A stretch of 64,000 bases of DNA from Symsagittifera roscoffensis (GCF_963678635.1 NC_087070.1:43510988-43574987); one strand, 5' to 3'. Positions 1-12,560 are shown, counted from the stretch's first letter. A program made the numbers and translations. Notes: generated from the letters alone by a model not told the origin.

Positions 1-1
1 T

Positions 2-775
2 GTGTCATCTTCACCGTCATCATCAGAAGACAATCGGCCTCTCAAACAATCGAGTTCACGCCAACGAATCACAGCCAAAACTGTAAAGGTACCTGCTCAC
101 CCGAAATTCCTATCTCTGCCAACTTCATATACTCCATCTCGTGGCCAAATTGTATCAACTAAGTCAAAGCACACTTCAATCTCGAAGGCTCCAGGCGTAC
201 AGATTATTCCTTTTCCACAACACTCTACTCCAGTAGTAGACTTAACGGCATCTTCTTCCACTTCTGGAAATCAAGGAACGGAGGTTCCCATCAGTATTAA
301 ACCAAATTCACCAGCTTCAGTAAAAAATCCAGTATGTCCAGACCTCATCCCCATTTCTTTAGACGATGAGTCTTTAATTCCGAAATCTCAAGAAAGAACT
401 TCGACAAGTTTGGCAGCATCGGGCCTTCCCACCCAAGATGGTCCCGGCATAATGTCCGAACCGGATGGAAATATATCATCTTCTTCGAATTCGTCTCGTG
501 CCTCTTCACGATGGAAAAAGCAGACAACATTTTACGGCAGTCCCATCAGACATTCCGTGAATATCATTCAAACACAGTCGATGTCTACACCTCCGTCAAC
601 TCCTGCTTCGCCGGACAAGAAAGTTCGTTTTGTCGTGGCTAATCCAGAACTAGTAAACCAAGCAGGACAGTCTCGGGTTGTTCTTCCCGATGATTCTGAA
701 GGCTTATATAGAGAATTCACGCGCTTCCCTAAAAAGAGTTCTTCCGACCATCCATTGCGTCGTTCAGACAAATAA
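2..775 (+). CDS. C-terminal exon of an unrecognised Ser/Pro-rich protein
   Basis: An open frame enters from the left edge and ends at TAA 773-775; an AATAAA overlaps the stop (771-776). The 257 visible residues are rich in Ser, Thr and Pro, have no membrane segment and look disordered. Near the C-terminus is SPDKKVRFVV, which contains KVRF, a match to the RVxF docking motif for protein phosphatase 1, with S/T-P sites just before it (STPPSTPASP). Codon use looks coding and no competing frame is longer, so I read it as the last exon of a plus-strand gene. The start and any upstream exons are outside the window. Function unknown; the PP1 link is only a motif-level inference. Confidence 0.6.
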   Translation: MSSSPSSSEDNRPLKQSSSRQRITAKTVKVPAHPKFLSLPTSYTPSRGQIVSTKSKHTSISKAPGVQIIPFPQHSTPVVDLTASSSTSGNQGTEVPISIKPNSPASVKNPVCPDLIPISLDDESLIPKSQERTSTSLAASGLPTQDGPGIMSEPDGNISSSSNSSRASSRWKKQTTFYGSPIRHSVNIIQTQSMSTPPSTPASPDKKVRFVVANPELVNQAGQSRVVLPDDSEGLYREFTRFPKKSSSDHPLRRSDK

Positions 776-1558
776 AACTTTTCGTACCTTCGAACTAGCT
801 AAAACTTACAAAACTTTCGTTTTCTCCCTCAAGTCACATCAGTTCATTTGTAAAACTCCTAGTGTTTTATCTGATACAAGAAGTACTGTTTAACGTCCGT
901 GAGGGCACATATTTAGTAATTTTTTCTCACAGTAAAGAAATTCAAAGGTTGTTTGAATTTTTCCCGAGAGGGGGAAATGTGGTGTGGCGTAGTTTATTAG
1001 ATTATTATGACGTCATTAGTGTGCTAGTTATTCGTGCTAAACTCGCCTTTTGTTTATCAAGGTCGCGACCGACCTGCCAATCCTTTCTAGATTTATCATC
1101 AAGTGCTCTCATTCATTCTGTCTCAACTTATGAAAGATTTAAGTTGTATTTAAAAGATTTGTCATGACATTATCTACGTAACTGAAACTATCTATATTCT
1201 TTACAATATTATTTATACATAAAACAAGGAGAATTGATTCTTGTTTTAACAACTGTTCTTTAAACATTCACATCCACAAGAAATTCTGAAATATAAAATC
1301 CCTTTTTGAAAGTAGAAGTCATCCAGGTTTGCTCGCTCTATTTGCACTTTCGTGATTAGAAAACGCAATTTGCTTTTCCTTTTGAAATGACCTTGAGGAA
1401 AAAAAATCAAGTCGCCAAAAAAAAACAAATTAGAGCGTGAACATCTTCAAGACAATTTCCTGAAACTCAAACCGAAAAAAACTAGACTTAAATAAGTGTG
1501 TTCACTTCGTTAATTGACACTTGAAACAAGAGAGACAAAAAGATGATCTACTGAGTAC
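776..1558. other. Intergenic or intronic stretch, no gene seen
   Basis: Between the plus-strand terminal exon and the first scramblase exon I see no convincing exon. The open frames here are short and AT-biased. From about 1290 to 1527 lies a degraded R1 repeat (ending near acttcgttaattgacacttg). If the scramblase gene continues downstream, this would be part of its next intron, with the remaining exons beyond the left edge. Confidence 0.5.
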
Positions 1559-1713
1559 CTGTTCCATGTTGTCTGTGATGTGTATGACGAATGCCCGGGC
1601 AGGCCCACAGCACTGTCGCATGCAGAGGTCACTCTCCTCCATCGCGTAGTACACCTGCTGACCCAGCGTGTTCTTCAACACATATCTATTCTTCGTCTCC
1701 CAACCCGTGAATG
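1559..1713 (-). CDS. PLSCR: PLSCR exon 3
   Basis: Acceptor TTGTAG above 1713 and donor AACAG|GTACTC at 1559. Encodes [15 protein letters not shown] and then the Cys-rich [12 protein letters not shown], the conserved scramblase block near the family's palmitoylation region. It ends in phase 0 after DNMEQ; the following exon is not found in the window. Confidence 0.85.
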
Positions 1714-4700
1714 CTACAACACAAAAAGTAAGTTAAATATCAATTAAAAAAACAGCAGCGGGGTATATTATAATAAACGGCCCAAAAATGGACGTTTTAG
1801 CTGTTTTAAAAGTTTGATCATGATGCTCGAATCTGATTGGTTGAAATTAGTATCATCAAAAAAATCTGTGTTTTCAATTAAAACTGAAACTCAATTAACA
1901 GTTTGATAATTTTGGGCAGTATAGTAGAGAAGAAACCAACAGCACAATTTTTCAGATCTCGTTAACAAATCCACACCCCCTATGATAACCATTAATCACC
2001 ACCATAATCAATGCTAATTTTTGTCCTTGTAACGAATCTCCAACTCTAACGAATTTCAAATTTCCCATTTTTACAATTTTCAAGCACTCGATAAGCGTGT
2101 TCATTGGAATTGCACGTTGACTTTCACATTTTAATTGAATTCACCTGGAAAAAAAAACGCTAACGGCTCTAGCTCATCATCAATACAGCCCCACACAACA
2201 CAATAAACTCTGTTGATCCAAAGATACAAAAACTAATGAATGCTACAGTTGTTTCATTTCTAGACTGGATAGAGCTATAATGAAAGAACCCACTCAAACA
2301 CTGACTACTAACCCTCAAGCAGTTCGACCACCTGGTGTACAAGTATCTGGTCCACTTGGGTCAAATATTCCAGTCCCGGGGGACAGTTGGGCACTGATCC
2401 GGGAGGAGGCATCACCCACTCCGGTTGTTTCAGAGAACACGTGTATTGCTACAACACAAGTTTTTGGGCTCTTCATTACATTCCCGACATTTAAGCTTCG
2501 AATAAAATGAACCATTTTAGCGCTGTCATTATGCAAACAAACTTTGCCTGGTGAACAAACAAGCTATTGTTTTTTTTAAAAAACTAGCACACAACTGACA
2601 GCTAAAAAAGTGTCAATAAACGCAAGGAAAAAAAATCGACTTGTTTTGAAAAAAAACGACAACATTCGAACTCAAAAAAAATCACGTCCTTAGAGCTCCT
2701 CGAAATTCCATCACAATTTAGGATTGACACGTTTTTGATAAAAAATTAACCAAATTGGATCATTCAGTAATTTTTTTCCGCTGGGAAATCATGAAACAAA
2801 ATCCTTTTTTGAAACTAGAAATCGATAATGATTTTCGTGAAAATTTTCACTTTTTCTGTTCGATAAAGATGTTTGCCTTCCACGGGAAATCAACTGAGCT
2901 TAAAAACTGAAAAAATCCAACCGTGAAAAATCACTTTAGGGTGTAAACAAACTTTTCAAGACAACGAAAAACCAACATGACCTATATAAGTGTCTTCACT
3001 AAATTAATTGCCACGTAAACAGATTTCTTCTTGAAATTTTATATTGCAGTATCAAGCTATGATAACACGTTAAATCACTAACAATATACTTAAACCACTA
3101 TAGAACAACTAGGAAAATATTGAATGAGAAATATTGAACAGTGCACATTTGAATTATTCCAAACCGAAAGATTTAAGAAGAAAAATACAACACAACGCCA
3201 TCAACAAAGACAACCATAATTTTTTACGATTTGTCATAACTCGATTTGTAGTAGTTCGATTTGAGGATAGCATTCCAATTAAGACAACTGCCACTGTTTA
3301 AGTACAATTTAAACAAAACTTACGCAGCGGTAAGTAAGCAAACAATAATTAGACATCATCTGGGAAGTTTTATACGGAATTAAATATATATTCTATTTTA
3401 TAGAAATGTGATATCATGGCTTAAGGCGCGATGCTGCAAAGTGAAGTTAGACGAAGAAATCTGTCTCAGAGTCAAGGAACGTAGTGAAGACACTTAAATG
3501 GACCGAGTTGATTTTTTCAATTTTTTCAGGAACATTTTATAAAATCTGTTTGGGCTCCAAGTTGTTTTTCGCATAAGACTTTGTAACTTTTTAACTAAGG
3601 AAATGAACTGAGCTTAAAAATAAAGTTCATTTTCTTAGTTAAAAAGTTACAAAGAAGGAAAACTCCACAACCAAACAGAATAAGTGTAAATTTCACAAAA
3701 ACGTGATCGACTTCTAATTTCGAAAATGAAATTTATTATATGATTTCAGAAAAAAGACAGGCAATTGGAAAAGACTCAATTAAAACAATGAAAGAGAAAC
3801 GAAAATTGACTTGTTTTTTTAAAAATCTCAACTTTCAATTTTTGTTGAAAAAGATGGCCTTAAAGCTCTTTGAATATCAAGAACAATTTCTGATTGACAC
3901 TTTTTTGATAAAATTAACCAAATTGGAGAAAACTGGTTCATTCGGCAAAATATTTATTTCGCTGGGAATCTGATAATTATAATCAACTTTCGAAATTTGA
4001 AGTCGGTAAGGCTTTTCGTGATTTTACACATTTGCTGTTCAATAGTTGAGTTTGCCTTACTTTCAAAAAAGGGAAATGAACTGCACTTAAAAAAATCGAA
4101 AGTCAAATCGCGACAACTCAAATCTGAGCCGAAAAAACTTGAAGTTTTCATGATAAAAAAAACAAAAACCATCACGACCTATAAAAGAGTCTGAACTACG
4201 CTCGTCGACTTTTAAAAATGATTAGAAGGTAGTTTAAGATGCAGAAATGCTCAAATATATATTTTGTTGACAAAATCAGAATAGATCAAATGATTCGATT
4301 GATTTTGTTGAACGAAGTAAAAGTCTACCTTCCAATTTGATAACTTCTTTTTTTCTAAATTTCCTGTTGGATTTTTGAAGAAACCGAACAAGTTGAAAAC
4401 TGCTAGGAGAGATAGGAATCGTAAGCTAGATAAGACCACACTTCACCACCTACTAAATTTTTTTCAGATCGTCAAAATGCGAGATCCTAAAGTTAGTTCA
4501 ACTACTTTTGATATTGTTTAACGTTTACATGTGCTTGTAAAAAAAGTGCTTGTTGCCGAAACGAGTGTTAGGTTAACTCAAATTTTTCGGCTTATTTAAC
4601 AGTTCAGTAATTCAGTCTTTCAGTAATTCCAAATTCACGTTTTTTATATTAAATTTCGTGGTACTTTTCCACAAGCCACATAAAAAGTGACATTTTTCTT

Positions 4701-5940
4701 GCTTCAAAGGAAATTGTTCCTGACAGACAAAAAATGAGTTAGGTGATTATTCCATGCATTCTAAGGCTTACGCTTGATTTTTCATTACTACTACACCACA
4801 CTTTTTTTCAAATTGCGCGCTTTCAAGATTTCAGGGTGGTACTTAGACAAGCTGTCTAGCTTTTTCTGACATCCTCCGCATGTGCATTAAACATGCCGTA
4901 TTTTACAATATAATAACCGCAAACGTGGTGAGTCTGAGGGGTAGGGCATTTGAAATCCAAATTCTGTAATTAAAAAAGTTCAACCAATACTTCACAACTT
5001 CAGTCCAAACACAGCTCCCAGAAAAGTCGAAACAGAAAAAAAATGCAAAAAATTATTATTGATGAAAAAATAGAAAGAAAAACTATGTCAGCCATAAGAT
5101 TTTTATCAGCTATAATAATTCATTGGGAAAAATTCAATAAATTGCACAAAAAAGAGGTTAAAAACGAATACATGGCCCTGCAAGTGTAACATAGAAGCGA
5201 ATCACCACTTACCATGCAAAGCAATGCAGCGAGAACACTAGCCAGAAGATGACAAAAAGCAACTCTATAAAATGCAATAAGAAAAAGTAGAAATAAGCCT
5301 CGAATTAGCAACAAATCTGGCTACGTCTGAGATTCAAACCTGCGACCTAGATATTGAGTCTCACATCCTCAGTACTCAGCCACGGAAGCTTAATACGACA
5401 TAGCCAAACACTAGTCACAAATAAAACAGAGAACAGATGCTATGCAAATTCCAATTCTACAGTGAAATTTCCAAATAAGTGAACACTTTTGATGAACACA
5501 TTTATTTGCGAGTTAGATTAGAAAAAAAAGAACGTTCTTAACAATACACTAAGCTGACGCTAGTGTAAATGCAAAACCCACACGACCTAAAAGTCACATC
5601 GTTCGTTGTCTATTTTCTAAACGAATAAGCTAATAACTAAATATTGTGCATAACTCACCCTTATGAGGGGCGGGAAATGTTTTTGACTTTCATTGAATTT
5701 AGGCGAAGGGGTAGAATTAATTCCTGCTTCGTCTGAAGGTGTTTTTTCTTCTTCGTCTCTACTCTGTTCGTCAGCACTCGACTCTCGGAAAGTGACTGAG
5801 GGCAAGAGATCTACGCCACCATTCGAATCACACGACCTCTGTGATGCTTTAGTTCCATTTACATGCGAATAACCCGAATGTTGGCTGTCGTTGGTACAAT
5901 GATGCGATAGCGTTGACATAACTTCCAGGAATTTATATAG
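1559..5940 (-). CDS. PLSCR: Phospholipid scramblase, N-terminal half (three exons, partial)
   Basis: Three minus-strand exons (5659-5940, 2313-2448, 1559-1713) join in phase at GT-AG sites. The joined protein has a Ser/acid-rich N-terminal tail and then the scramblase family signature: [32 protein letters not shown], then [15 protein letters not shown] and [17 protein letters not shown]. Family members are Ca2+-responsive, palmitoylated plasma-membrane or endosomal proteins linked to lipid scrambling and signalling. The second half of the domain, including the Ca-binding loop and C-terminal helix, is not present between 776 and 1558 and probably lies off the left edge. The junction of exon 2 to exon 3 (G plus CA gives Ala) reproduces the usual LLEAFTG motif exactly. 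Start is taken as the ATG at 5919-5917. Confidence 0.85.
1714..2312 (-). other. PLSCR intron 2
   Basis: AT-rich intron, phase 1. No coding or structural feature recognised. Confidence 0.6.
2313..2448 (-). CDS. PLSCR: PLSCR exon 2
   Basis: Acceptor TTGTAG above 2448 and donor GAGG|GTTAGT at 2313. Encodes [17 protein letters not shown], then [27 protein letters not shown] and the following amphipathic helix are diagnostic of scramblases. It starts in phase 0 and ends in phase 1. Confidence 0.85.
2585..3015 (+). repeat. Dispersed repeat R1, copy
   Basis: Member of a family found more than ten times in the window. Landmarks in order: cagctaaaaaagtgtcaata, a 'ttagagctcctcgaaattcc' block, a 'ttccgctgggaaatc' block, and a tail 'gacctatataagtgtcttc'. 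It has no coding capacity. The TATATAAG in the tail is a TATA-box match. Confidence 0.6.
3500..4213 (+). repeat. Dispersed repeat R1, copy with foldback at its head
   Basis: Same landmarks as other R1 copies: 'ccttaaagctctttgaata', 'tttatttcgctgggaatctg', tail 'gacctataaaagagtctgaa'. Its upstream side carries a 30-bp-arm inverted repeat (3581-3653). Noncoding. Confidence 0.6.
3581..3653. repeat. Inverted repeat, about 30-bp arms
   Basis: Arms read ttgtaactttttaactaag and, inverted, cttagttaaaaagttacaa, extended by gaaatgaact/agttcatttt, around a loop of about 13 bases. It could fold into a stable hairpin. Sits at the edge of an R1 copy. Confidence 0.7.
5200..5560 (-). repeat. tRNA-derived SINE
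   Basis: On the minus strand there is a tRNA-like head with an A-box-like TGGCTGAGTACTGAGG and a B-box-like GGTTTGAATCTC (about 5325-5395), followed by a body shared with copies near 19.8, 25.8 and 35.6 kb: 'aagtgaacacttttgatgaa', 'tttatttgcgagttagatt'. The body ends in a short 'tacactaagct' block. This is a pol III-type SINE; the parent tRNA is unclear (Leu/Ser-like). Confidence 0.55.
5659..5940 (-). CDS. PLSCR: PLSCR exon 1 (N-terminal tail)
   Basis: The acceptor-like ttgCAG lies just above 5940 and the donor AAGG|GTGAGT just below 5659. The open frame begins [14 protein letters not shown]; the only Met near the 5' end is the ATG at 5919-5917, about 87 codons before the donor. Sequence is Ser/Asp/Glu-rich (for example [14 protein letters not shown]) and unlike the Pro-rich tail of vertebrate scramblases. 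If an upstream coding exon exists, the start would move. The phase at the donor is 0, matching the next exon. Confidence 0.65.
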
Positions 5941-6526
5941 CTGCAAAGTTAGGTAGTAAAAATATGCTGAAAGGAATTATGATGATGCTCAATAAACTTA
6001 GCTTGCATTAAAGAGAAATTCGCGCAGCATCAAGCGAGCACTATAGCAGGAATATAGCATTATCAGGATGACAAATATCTTAACAAGCTTTCATACTTCT
6101 GAAACACAATAACTGAATCAGATACATGGTGTGAAAATCCTACTTTTAAAGATAAACTAAAGGGTAGCAGTAAAAAATAATGTTCACAACAGTCATAAGT
6201 TCACGTGCAATTATTATATTGATTCGACGAACATAGAGTCAGGAGCGAAGTAAGAATTAAATATAAAAGCAAAAAATGAAATAATACCTTTTAATAAACG
6301 ATGAAATAAGCCGGTTTTTGCTTTAGCCAGGAATGAATTCTAATATGAGAAGATGCATATATATTCTATCCCTTTTTCGGCTTATATTAAAAAACAGCCG
6401 CACACAGCTTTTAATATGCTTATGTACCAATGAGTCCCTCTGGGCTAGGAAACTGCGGCGACAGGTAAATCAGTAGACGGGAAAGGGAGACGACAAAAAT
6501 AGAAATATGAAACAGTTGGGAATATG

Positions 6527-6570
6527 GATCTACTTAACAATCTACTTTCCAGTAGTTGTTAAGTAGATCA
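6527..6570. repeat. Inverted repeat
   Basis: Arms gatctacttaacaa and ttgttaagtagatc face each other around about 15 bases, and the inner tctact/agtag also partly pairs. Origin unknown. Confidence 0.6.
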
Positions 6571-7774
6571 AGCAAGTCGAAATTTCGACCAATCAGAGTG
6601 CAGCAAAATTATAATTCTCAATAGAAAACTTAAGTGCTGTTTTACTGTATTTATCAAAAAAGGGGGGTGAAATTTTTCAGTAGATACCATGAAGGGATTG
6701 TTCAGTAGATCCGGAATATAATACAAAAAATGCAGTCACAAGTAACGAACGCTTGTTTAACTACCTTACATTCTGTATACGTAGTATAACTTTCACATGA
6801 AGACATTATTGTCGCTATTATAGATTTTCCATAAAATTGAGCTGTAAAAAACCTATACATATTTCGCATTTCTATTTCTTCAAATAAATGTTTCAACTTC
6901 TCGCTTTTGAACTTTTAAACTCAATTATCTGCCGTCTCAATTTCTGGTCACCCAGAAATCAGGTGACCGGAAACTAGGACGTTAGGTGATTGAGTCTGAA
7001 AGTTCAAACGTCAGAAAAGATAACGTTTACCTGAAAAAAAAACAAAGATGGTAAAATTGAAGCTTATATTAATTGAAATATGTCTATTTTCAGCTTAACT
7101 TCTGAACAAAAACTCTGCAAACAACGATTCACGACTATTACACTTTTGCGCGGAATGCAAGCATGGAGAACTATTCGCTCGTTGTTTTCCACTGCATTTT
7201 TTTTGCCTTGTTTCCAGTTTTCAAATTTTTGTTGATGTCGTCTCCATTTCCCATGAACTAACTTGCCTGTCGCCTCAATTTCCTCAATGATCCGGATTCC
7301 TGGTTTTCATTCAACCATTTTATGAACTGACGCTCCGCCAGCCAAGCATTACCAATACGCAATTGCAGCTACAACACGCTTGAGGCTTTGAACCTTATTA
7401 CTACCCCTACACGGGTCCCACAAATGGTTAAAAAGTAAAGTTTTTTGAATACCTTTTGACAGATATTTGATGACTCATGATATACAAAAACTTGATTAAA
7501 AACCTTTTAAATAGAAGATGAATTTACACTCTCAAGCTGAAACACAAGCTCACGGCTATTACAAATTGAATTTCTCACAATAGGAAAACCTAAGATACAA
7601 GAAAGCATGTTACTGATCTTCATAAGATAAACTTTCAGAGTAACGTCCGCTAATTACACTTCGCTAAACAGCACATTTCAGCGCCATTAAGAAAACTAAA
7701 TATATTTTGCTAATTATCACTCCTAATCACCTAAACAAACGCTCAATGGCTTAAGGTAAAATAGCAAAGAATAA

Positions 7775-7890
7775 TGAGAAAATAGTAGGAATAATGAGAA
7801 AATAGTATGAATAATGAGAAGAAAAAAAAAGGAAGAAGAGGAATAAAAAAAGAAGAGTAGACGAAAAAGAAGACGAAGAAGAAGACGGGT
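7775..7890 (+). repeat. Purine-rich tract with short tandem units
   Basis: Begins with near-identical units (aataatgagaaaatagta, three times) and passes into about 80 bases of almost pure A/G (aagaagaaga-like). Simple-sequence DNA; may form a triplex or unusual helix. Confidence 0.7.
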
Positions 7891-9470
7891 AGACCTATAG
7901 TTGCCAATTAATTTGCCTGAAGTATGCCCATTCGAAGAATGCTGTCATCTTTCACTACTTTGCAATATCTGTCATTTGTTTCCATTGCTTATTTTTCTTC
8001 TTGAATTTGTTTTGAAAAAAAAACGGAGAAATAAATTGTTCTTTTTCCAAGGAACAGTGGCTGAGTAGGAATTCAGCATTCCTTCTCAGAATAAAAATGA
8101 CTGATTGAGGCCAACCAAGATGCTAACTCGTTGCTGCAGACCGAGGTAACACCAGTCAGCTTAAAGAAGGAGATAAACATCAATTAGATGCATAAAAGCA
8201 GTTCTGATGATCAAATAGCTCGTATGTTGGTCTTTTCCACCAAAAAAAAACGCTTATCTCTTTTACCGTGGAAAAATTCTTTTATCTTATCTAGCTTCTT
8301 TATAAGATGCTGAGAAGATTAAAACATGAAAAAAAAACTAAATAATTGGAAACCACTAGTCGAAGACAAAATATTGGCAGTAATTATCAATAAGGAAATA
8401 TTGTCAAGCATTTGTGATCTAAACAAATCATCATTGAAGTTTTGTTTTTGTTTATTTTTTTGATCATTCAATTTTTGCTCTGATCACCCCTAAGGAAAGG
8501 GAACTACGGTTAAAGGGTGTTTTTCCATTCAAAAACGGGTATCACAAAAACAGCTAGAATAAGGTTGACTGATATTCATATTAAAACCATTGGTGACTCA
8601 GACTAAAAATTTATTTCAAAAAATGTTCTCAGTCCGAGAAAAATTGTTCTGAACAGTTCGAGAACCTAATGAAGAACGAAGTCAATGACTAAACTAAAGT
8701 AATTTGAGAGGAATTTTCGGCTGAACATCCAATCTCTCACTACGACTGAAAAATTTGCAAATACTTAAAATTTCAATCTTCTTTCGTTTGTTTTTGAAAA
8801 TTTTGCAGTGCTAATACGGTTGGAACAAGCTATGCAATCTGCACAACTACCACTTAGACTGGTTCACCCTTAAATTAAATAAAACCAGAAAGAAATTCTA
8901 GCGATTCAAAAATATATGAATTTTCAGGTTTAAATAAAAAAAATGACTGTGCAAACTTCAAAGTATTTAAAGAGTAGGCACGTCGTGCCATTCTGTAGCG
9001 CCCTTTTGATTCGTTAAAAACTCATATGACAAACTCGAACCAGGCAAAACAATGACTGGTGGAAAGTAAGCAAAAATGATTGTTTTTTCGAATTTACGTT
9101 TACAGATCAATATAATTTCTTTAAAGAAGTAACTTAAGAGACGGCTCCACTGAAAGTTTTCAGTTTTTTTGAAAATTATTGGACTCAATTATTATAAAAA
9201 ATATCAGGGAATTTGATTACTTACACCATTACATGAAAGCCTCAAAATTTTTTTCAATTTTGGTGAAAACTGTTCAAATCATAAGCAAAGACCATGCCTA
9301 CATGCCAAAGGTTACCTCCAAGCAAAACGTGCGGCATCACATTAGGAAATTAAATTGATTATGATTCGGTTAAGCAGGTTGCTTACCTGGAAAAATTCAA
9401 TGTTCCAGATTAAGAACGCTTCCTAATAGCAAACGTAAGATTTTTATATTAGCGCCAAAAAACTTTAATG

Positions 9471-9690
9471 TCAAATTCTCTTTGACAAATTTTGCCTATC
9501 TTTAGGCAAATGAACTCAACACTGGATTTATGCTTAAGTTCATTCATAAATGCATTAAGATGTATAATGCACTTCTGTAGCTATAAAAAGAACTTTAAAA
9601 CTTTTTCCGAAACAAAAACAGACAAAAAAATTACCAATACCCAAGTAAGAGTATTCACAACGTTCATCGACTCAAGTGTAATAATTTCGT
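9471..9690 (+). repeat. R1-like repeat, variant
   Basis: Shares 'tttgcctatctttaggcaaa', 'cataaatgcattaagatgta' and 'cacttctgtagctataaaaag' with R1 variants near 22.5 and 25.65 kb, and ends 'aagtaagagtattcacaac' in place of the usual TATATAAG tail. Confidence 0.5.
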
Positions 9691-12560
9691 CAAGTTAATT
9701 CGTGGTAAATTGCGCGCATATCACAGAATTTTTGCACTTTAACACAAGGTTACAGAATACCAAATATTCCATACCACATCCCTATAATTACTGCAAACTA
9801 AGTTTCAAAACATAATTTTCCGCAAAAATTGGTTGTTAACTTGGTTTCTTTGATTAATTCATAGCTCACGTAGACTCAAAAGCTTGTTTGTCGAAAATGT
9901 AAATGAACGAATGTGAAATTTTGATATTGAAAGAAAAAAATTAATGGAATAGATATTAATTTGAATTGACGTGTAATGAAAATCAGTAAACCAATTTGTA
10001 ATTGAAAACAATTCACATTTCTGATCTCGTCAGGGAAAAAAGAACGAAAATCTGCAAAATAAACTTGATTTCTATTCTTTTTGATTTTAATATATGTTTT
10101 TTTTACTATTTCAAAGGTTTTCGGCAAACTTGTGTTGTCATCACGGATAATTATATTTCTTGGCAAGGAAATGAAGTCTACGTAATTGCATCGCGAGGAA
10201 ACGATTGAATATCCGCTTTGAGGTGGCGCTTAAATTGTTCAAAAACTGTCGTCAGGTCGTCTGCATTGTAACCCCATTATAACCAACAGCGCGATAAGAA
10301 CTAGGTGTTGGGTGAACAACCCTCCAGGGAACAGAGACCTGTAACATTGTTCATGTTTTATGAGCATGTAGTTCACTTGTCCCAAGCAGACAAAATAGTT
10401 AGCAGACAGGCCAGCAAGCAGACAGATTTCCAAACTACTAACCAGCTAGCGACTTTTGTTATAAACACACTTCTGTACTATTAAGCAATAAAACAGCTTA
10501 GTTTTGATTAAATATCTCAACAATAATTTCAATTTGAATAATTTCAGTTTGAATTATTTGAAGTTTATCAAATATTTACATGAATATTTACAAATTATCA
10601 GAATCTTTTTCAGCCAATCCAATTGGAGATTCAGCATTCTGGCAGTATGAAATGAACTTTATCTTTTTGCTGGCCTCACACAAAGCTCTATATTTGCCTG
10701 ACTTTTCTTTCATATAGCATTAACTACATTAGTAGCTTGAGCATGTACCCTTTCAAGTTGAAAAAAAACTCTGGCCGTTTCGAACTTAACACAAATAGCA
10801 AAATGTAACAAAATTATTCAAATTTATGCAAGTTGGTAATAGGAGATTGAGGATTTGTAATTTTCGCTGATATGGTCGATTTAAAACAAGGTAAAATTTG
10901 CTCCGTTTTGAAAACGTCAATTAAGTCACCAACTATCTTCTCGAAGGAAAGCCAAGCCGCCTATCAATAAAAGACGGCCGAGATTTTTACCCGAGCTATA
11001 AATATCAGACAACCTCAAAACAAAAATGTTTTCATTTAAATGAAACGGTTTTCATTTGAAAATATGCAAAATTGGTTTGAAACTAGAGGAGCACCACATT
11101 CGAACGATTATGTAAAGAAAGAACGAATGGTTATAAAATATAATCAAATTACTGAAACTCCCCTCTTATTTCTAAATTTTACGGTAACTAAACAGTTACC
11201 GTATTAATTTTACTGAATTTATTTTCCAGAGCATTTATTTTGCACATAAAATACGTTCATTCAATTCGAAATTCAAATTTAGAATTTGGAAGAGGCTTGT
11301 ATAATTGAAAAGACCCAAACTTACTCTGCATTATTCGGGCGACAGCCAACCCCCGGGACCCATTTGCAGTTTACAGCTGCAACACATGCCAACAGAAGAA
11401 CACTTGGAGTGATACAAATAAAACTCCGATATGTCGTTTTTATCATTTTGAACAAATTGATTTTCCAGAAGTCATTTATGTTAAGTTTAAAGTTGCATCA
11501 AGTTACTAGTGCATAGCTCCGAGCGTGTAAGCGCGAGCTATGTTTTCTAGTAGACACATCCACTTAAAACTTTTCGATAGATTATACAGAGCTGATTTAA
11601 ATTATCGGGAAAAACGAACAATACAAAGCTTTAAAATTCAAATACGTGTGAGTCAAATTGGGTTGATTATGATGTCAAAATAAAATGATGAATAGAAATC
11701 TTGTTTAGAATTTTCACGAATTATTTTGGTGCAACTTCATTTGCAAAATTCGGTCCCAAAATTTAACCCTAAAAACGATCATTTTTGACTTTTCTTTATT
11801 CCATCAATAATAACGCTATAACTACTGGTTCAATTGCAAAAAAAAATAATAGAAATGTGATACTCTTATGTAGCCCAACAAAATTTAGGACGAGTATAAC
11901 CTCCAAAAACTAGAGCAAAACATTCAAAAAAAAATGTTAAAGAAAAATTGATATATTATAAAACTAAAATGACATTTTTTAGCTACCAAACGCAAATAAA
12001 TTTATTTATACCAAATTTAGAAGATTTTCAGAAGCCTTCAAAAAAAACACAAAAAATTCGCAACTCTAACAACAAAACTCTTTTTTTTAAAATTCTTTTG
12101 AGCGTGTTGTCACAAAAAATCTGAAAGAAAGCCTAAAATTTTAGCACATTCAACACTTTTAGTAAATAGGCATGAGTTTTTCAAAAAGTTCTAGAAAAAA
12201 CTAAGCCATGTTTTCCAATTTTTTGCAGAATTTGCTGTGGCACAAGAAAACTTCAAACTAAAATTAATTAAGTAAAACTTAACTTTCAAGGCTTGAATAA
12301 AAGTTTCGCGGATTATTCGCTCGAAATTAGACTAAAAATTAAATATTTCATGCCGGTTTTTCTCGAAACAGGACAACTTATTGAAAAATTTCGAATCACG
12401 ACTGAAAGAATTTTTGTATGATATATCACTCGACCCAGTCCGATGATAATTTGTGTTAGCTGATTTTGCGAGGAAAACAAAAAACACCAGAATACAAAGT
12501 TCCTTCCCATCTTTTTCAGTGGCCGGAACCAATAGATTTCTGGAAACTAAGAACTAGCAA
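9691..12560. other. Intergenic region, no gene seen
   Basis: AT-rich with short open frames only. A segment near 11290-11520 has higher GC and looks like an eroded repeat, but I could not name it. Confidence 0.45.

Larger units (their letters stand above)
2449..5658 (-). other. PLSCR intron 1, filled with repeats
   Basis: A 3.2-kb intron holding at least two R1 repeat copies (2585-3015 and 3500-4213), an inverted repeat (3581-3653) and a tRNA-headed SINE (about 5200-5560). No additional exon seen. Confidence 0.6.
5941..9470. other. Intergenic region, no gene seen
   Basis: AT-rich DNA between the scramblase and MDC1-like genes. Apart from an inverted repeat (6527-6570) and a purine-rich tract (7775-7890) I recognise nothing. 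Open frames are short and lack coding character. Confidence 0.5.
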
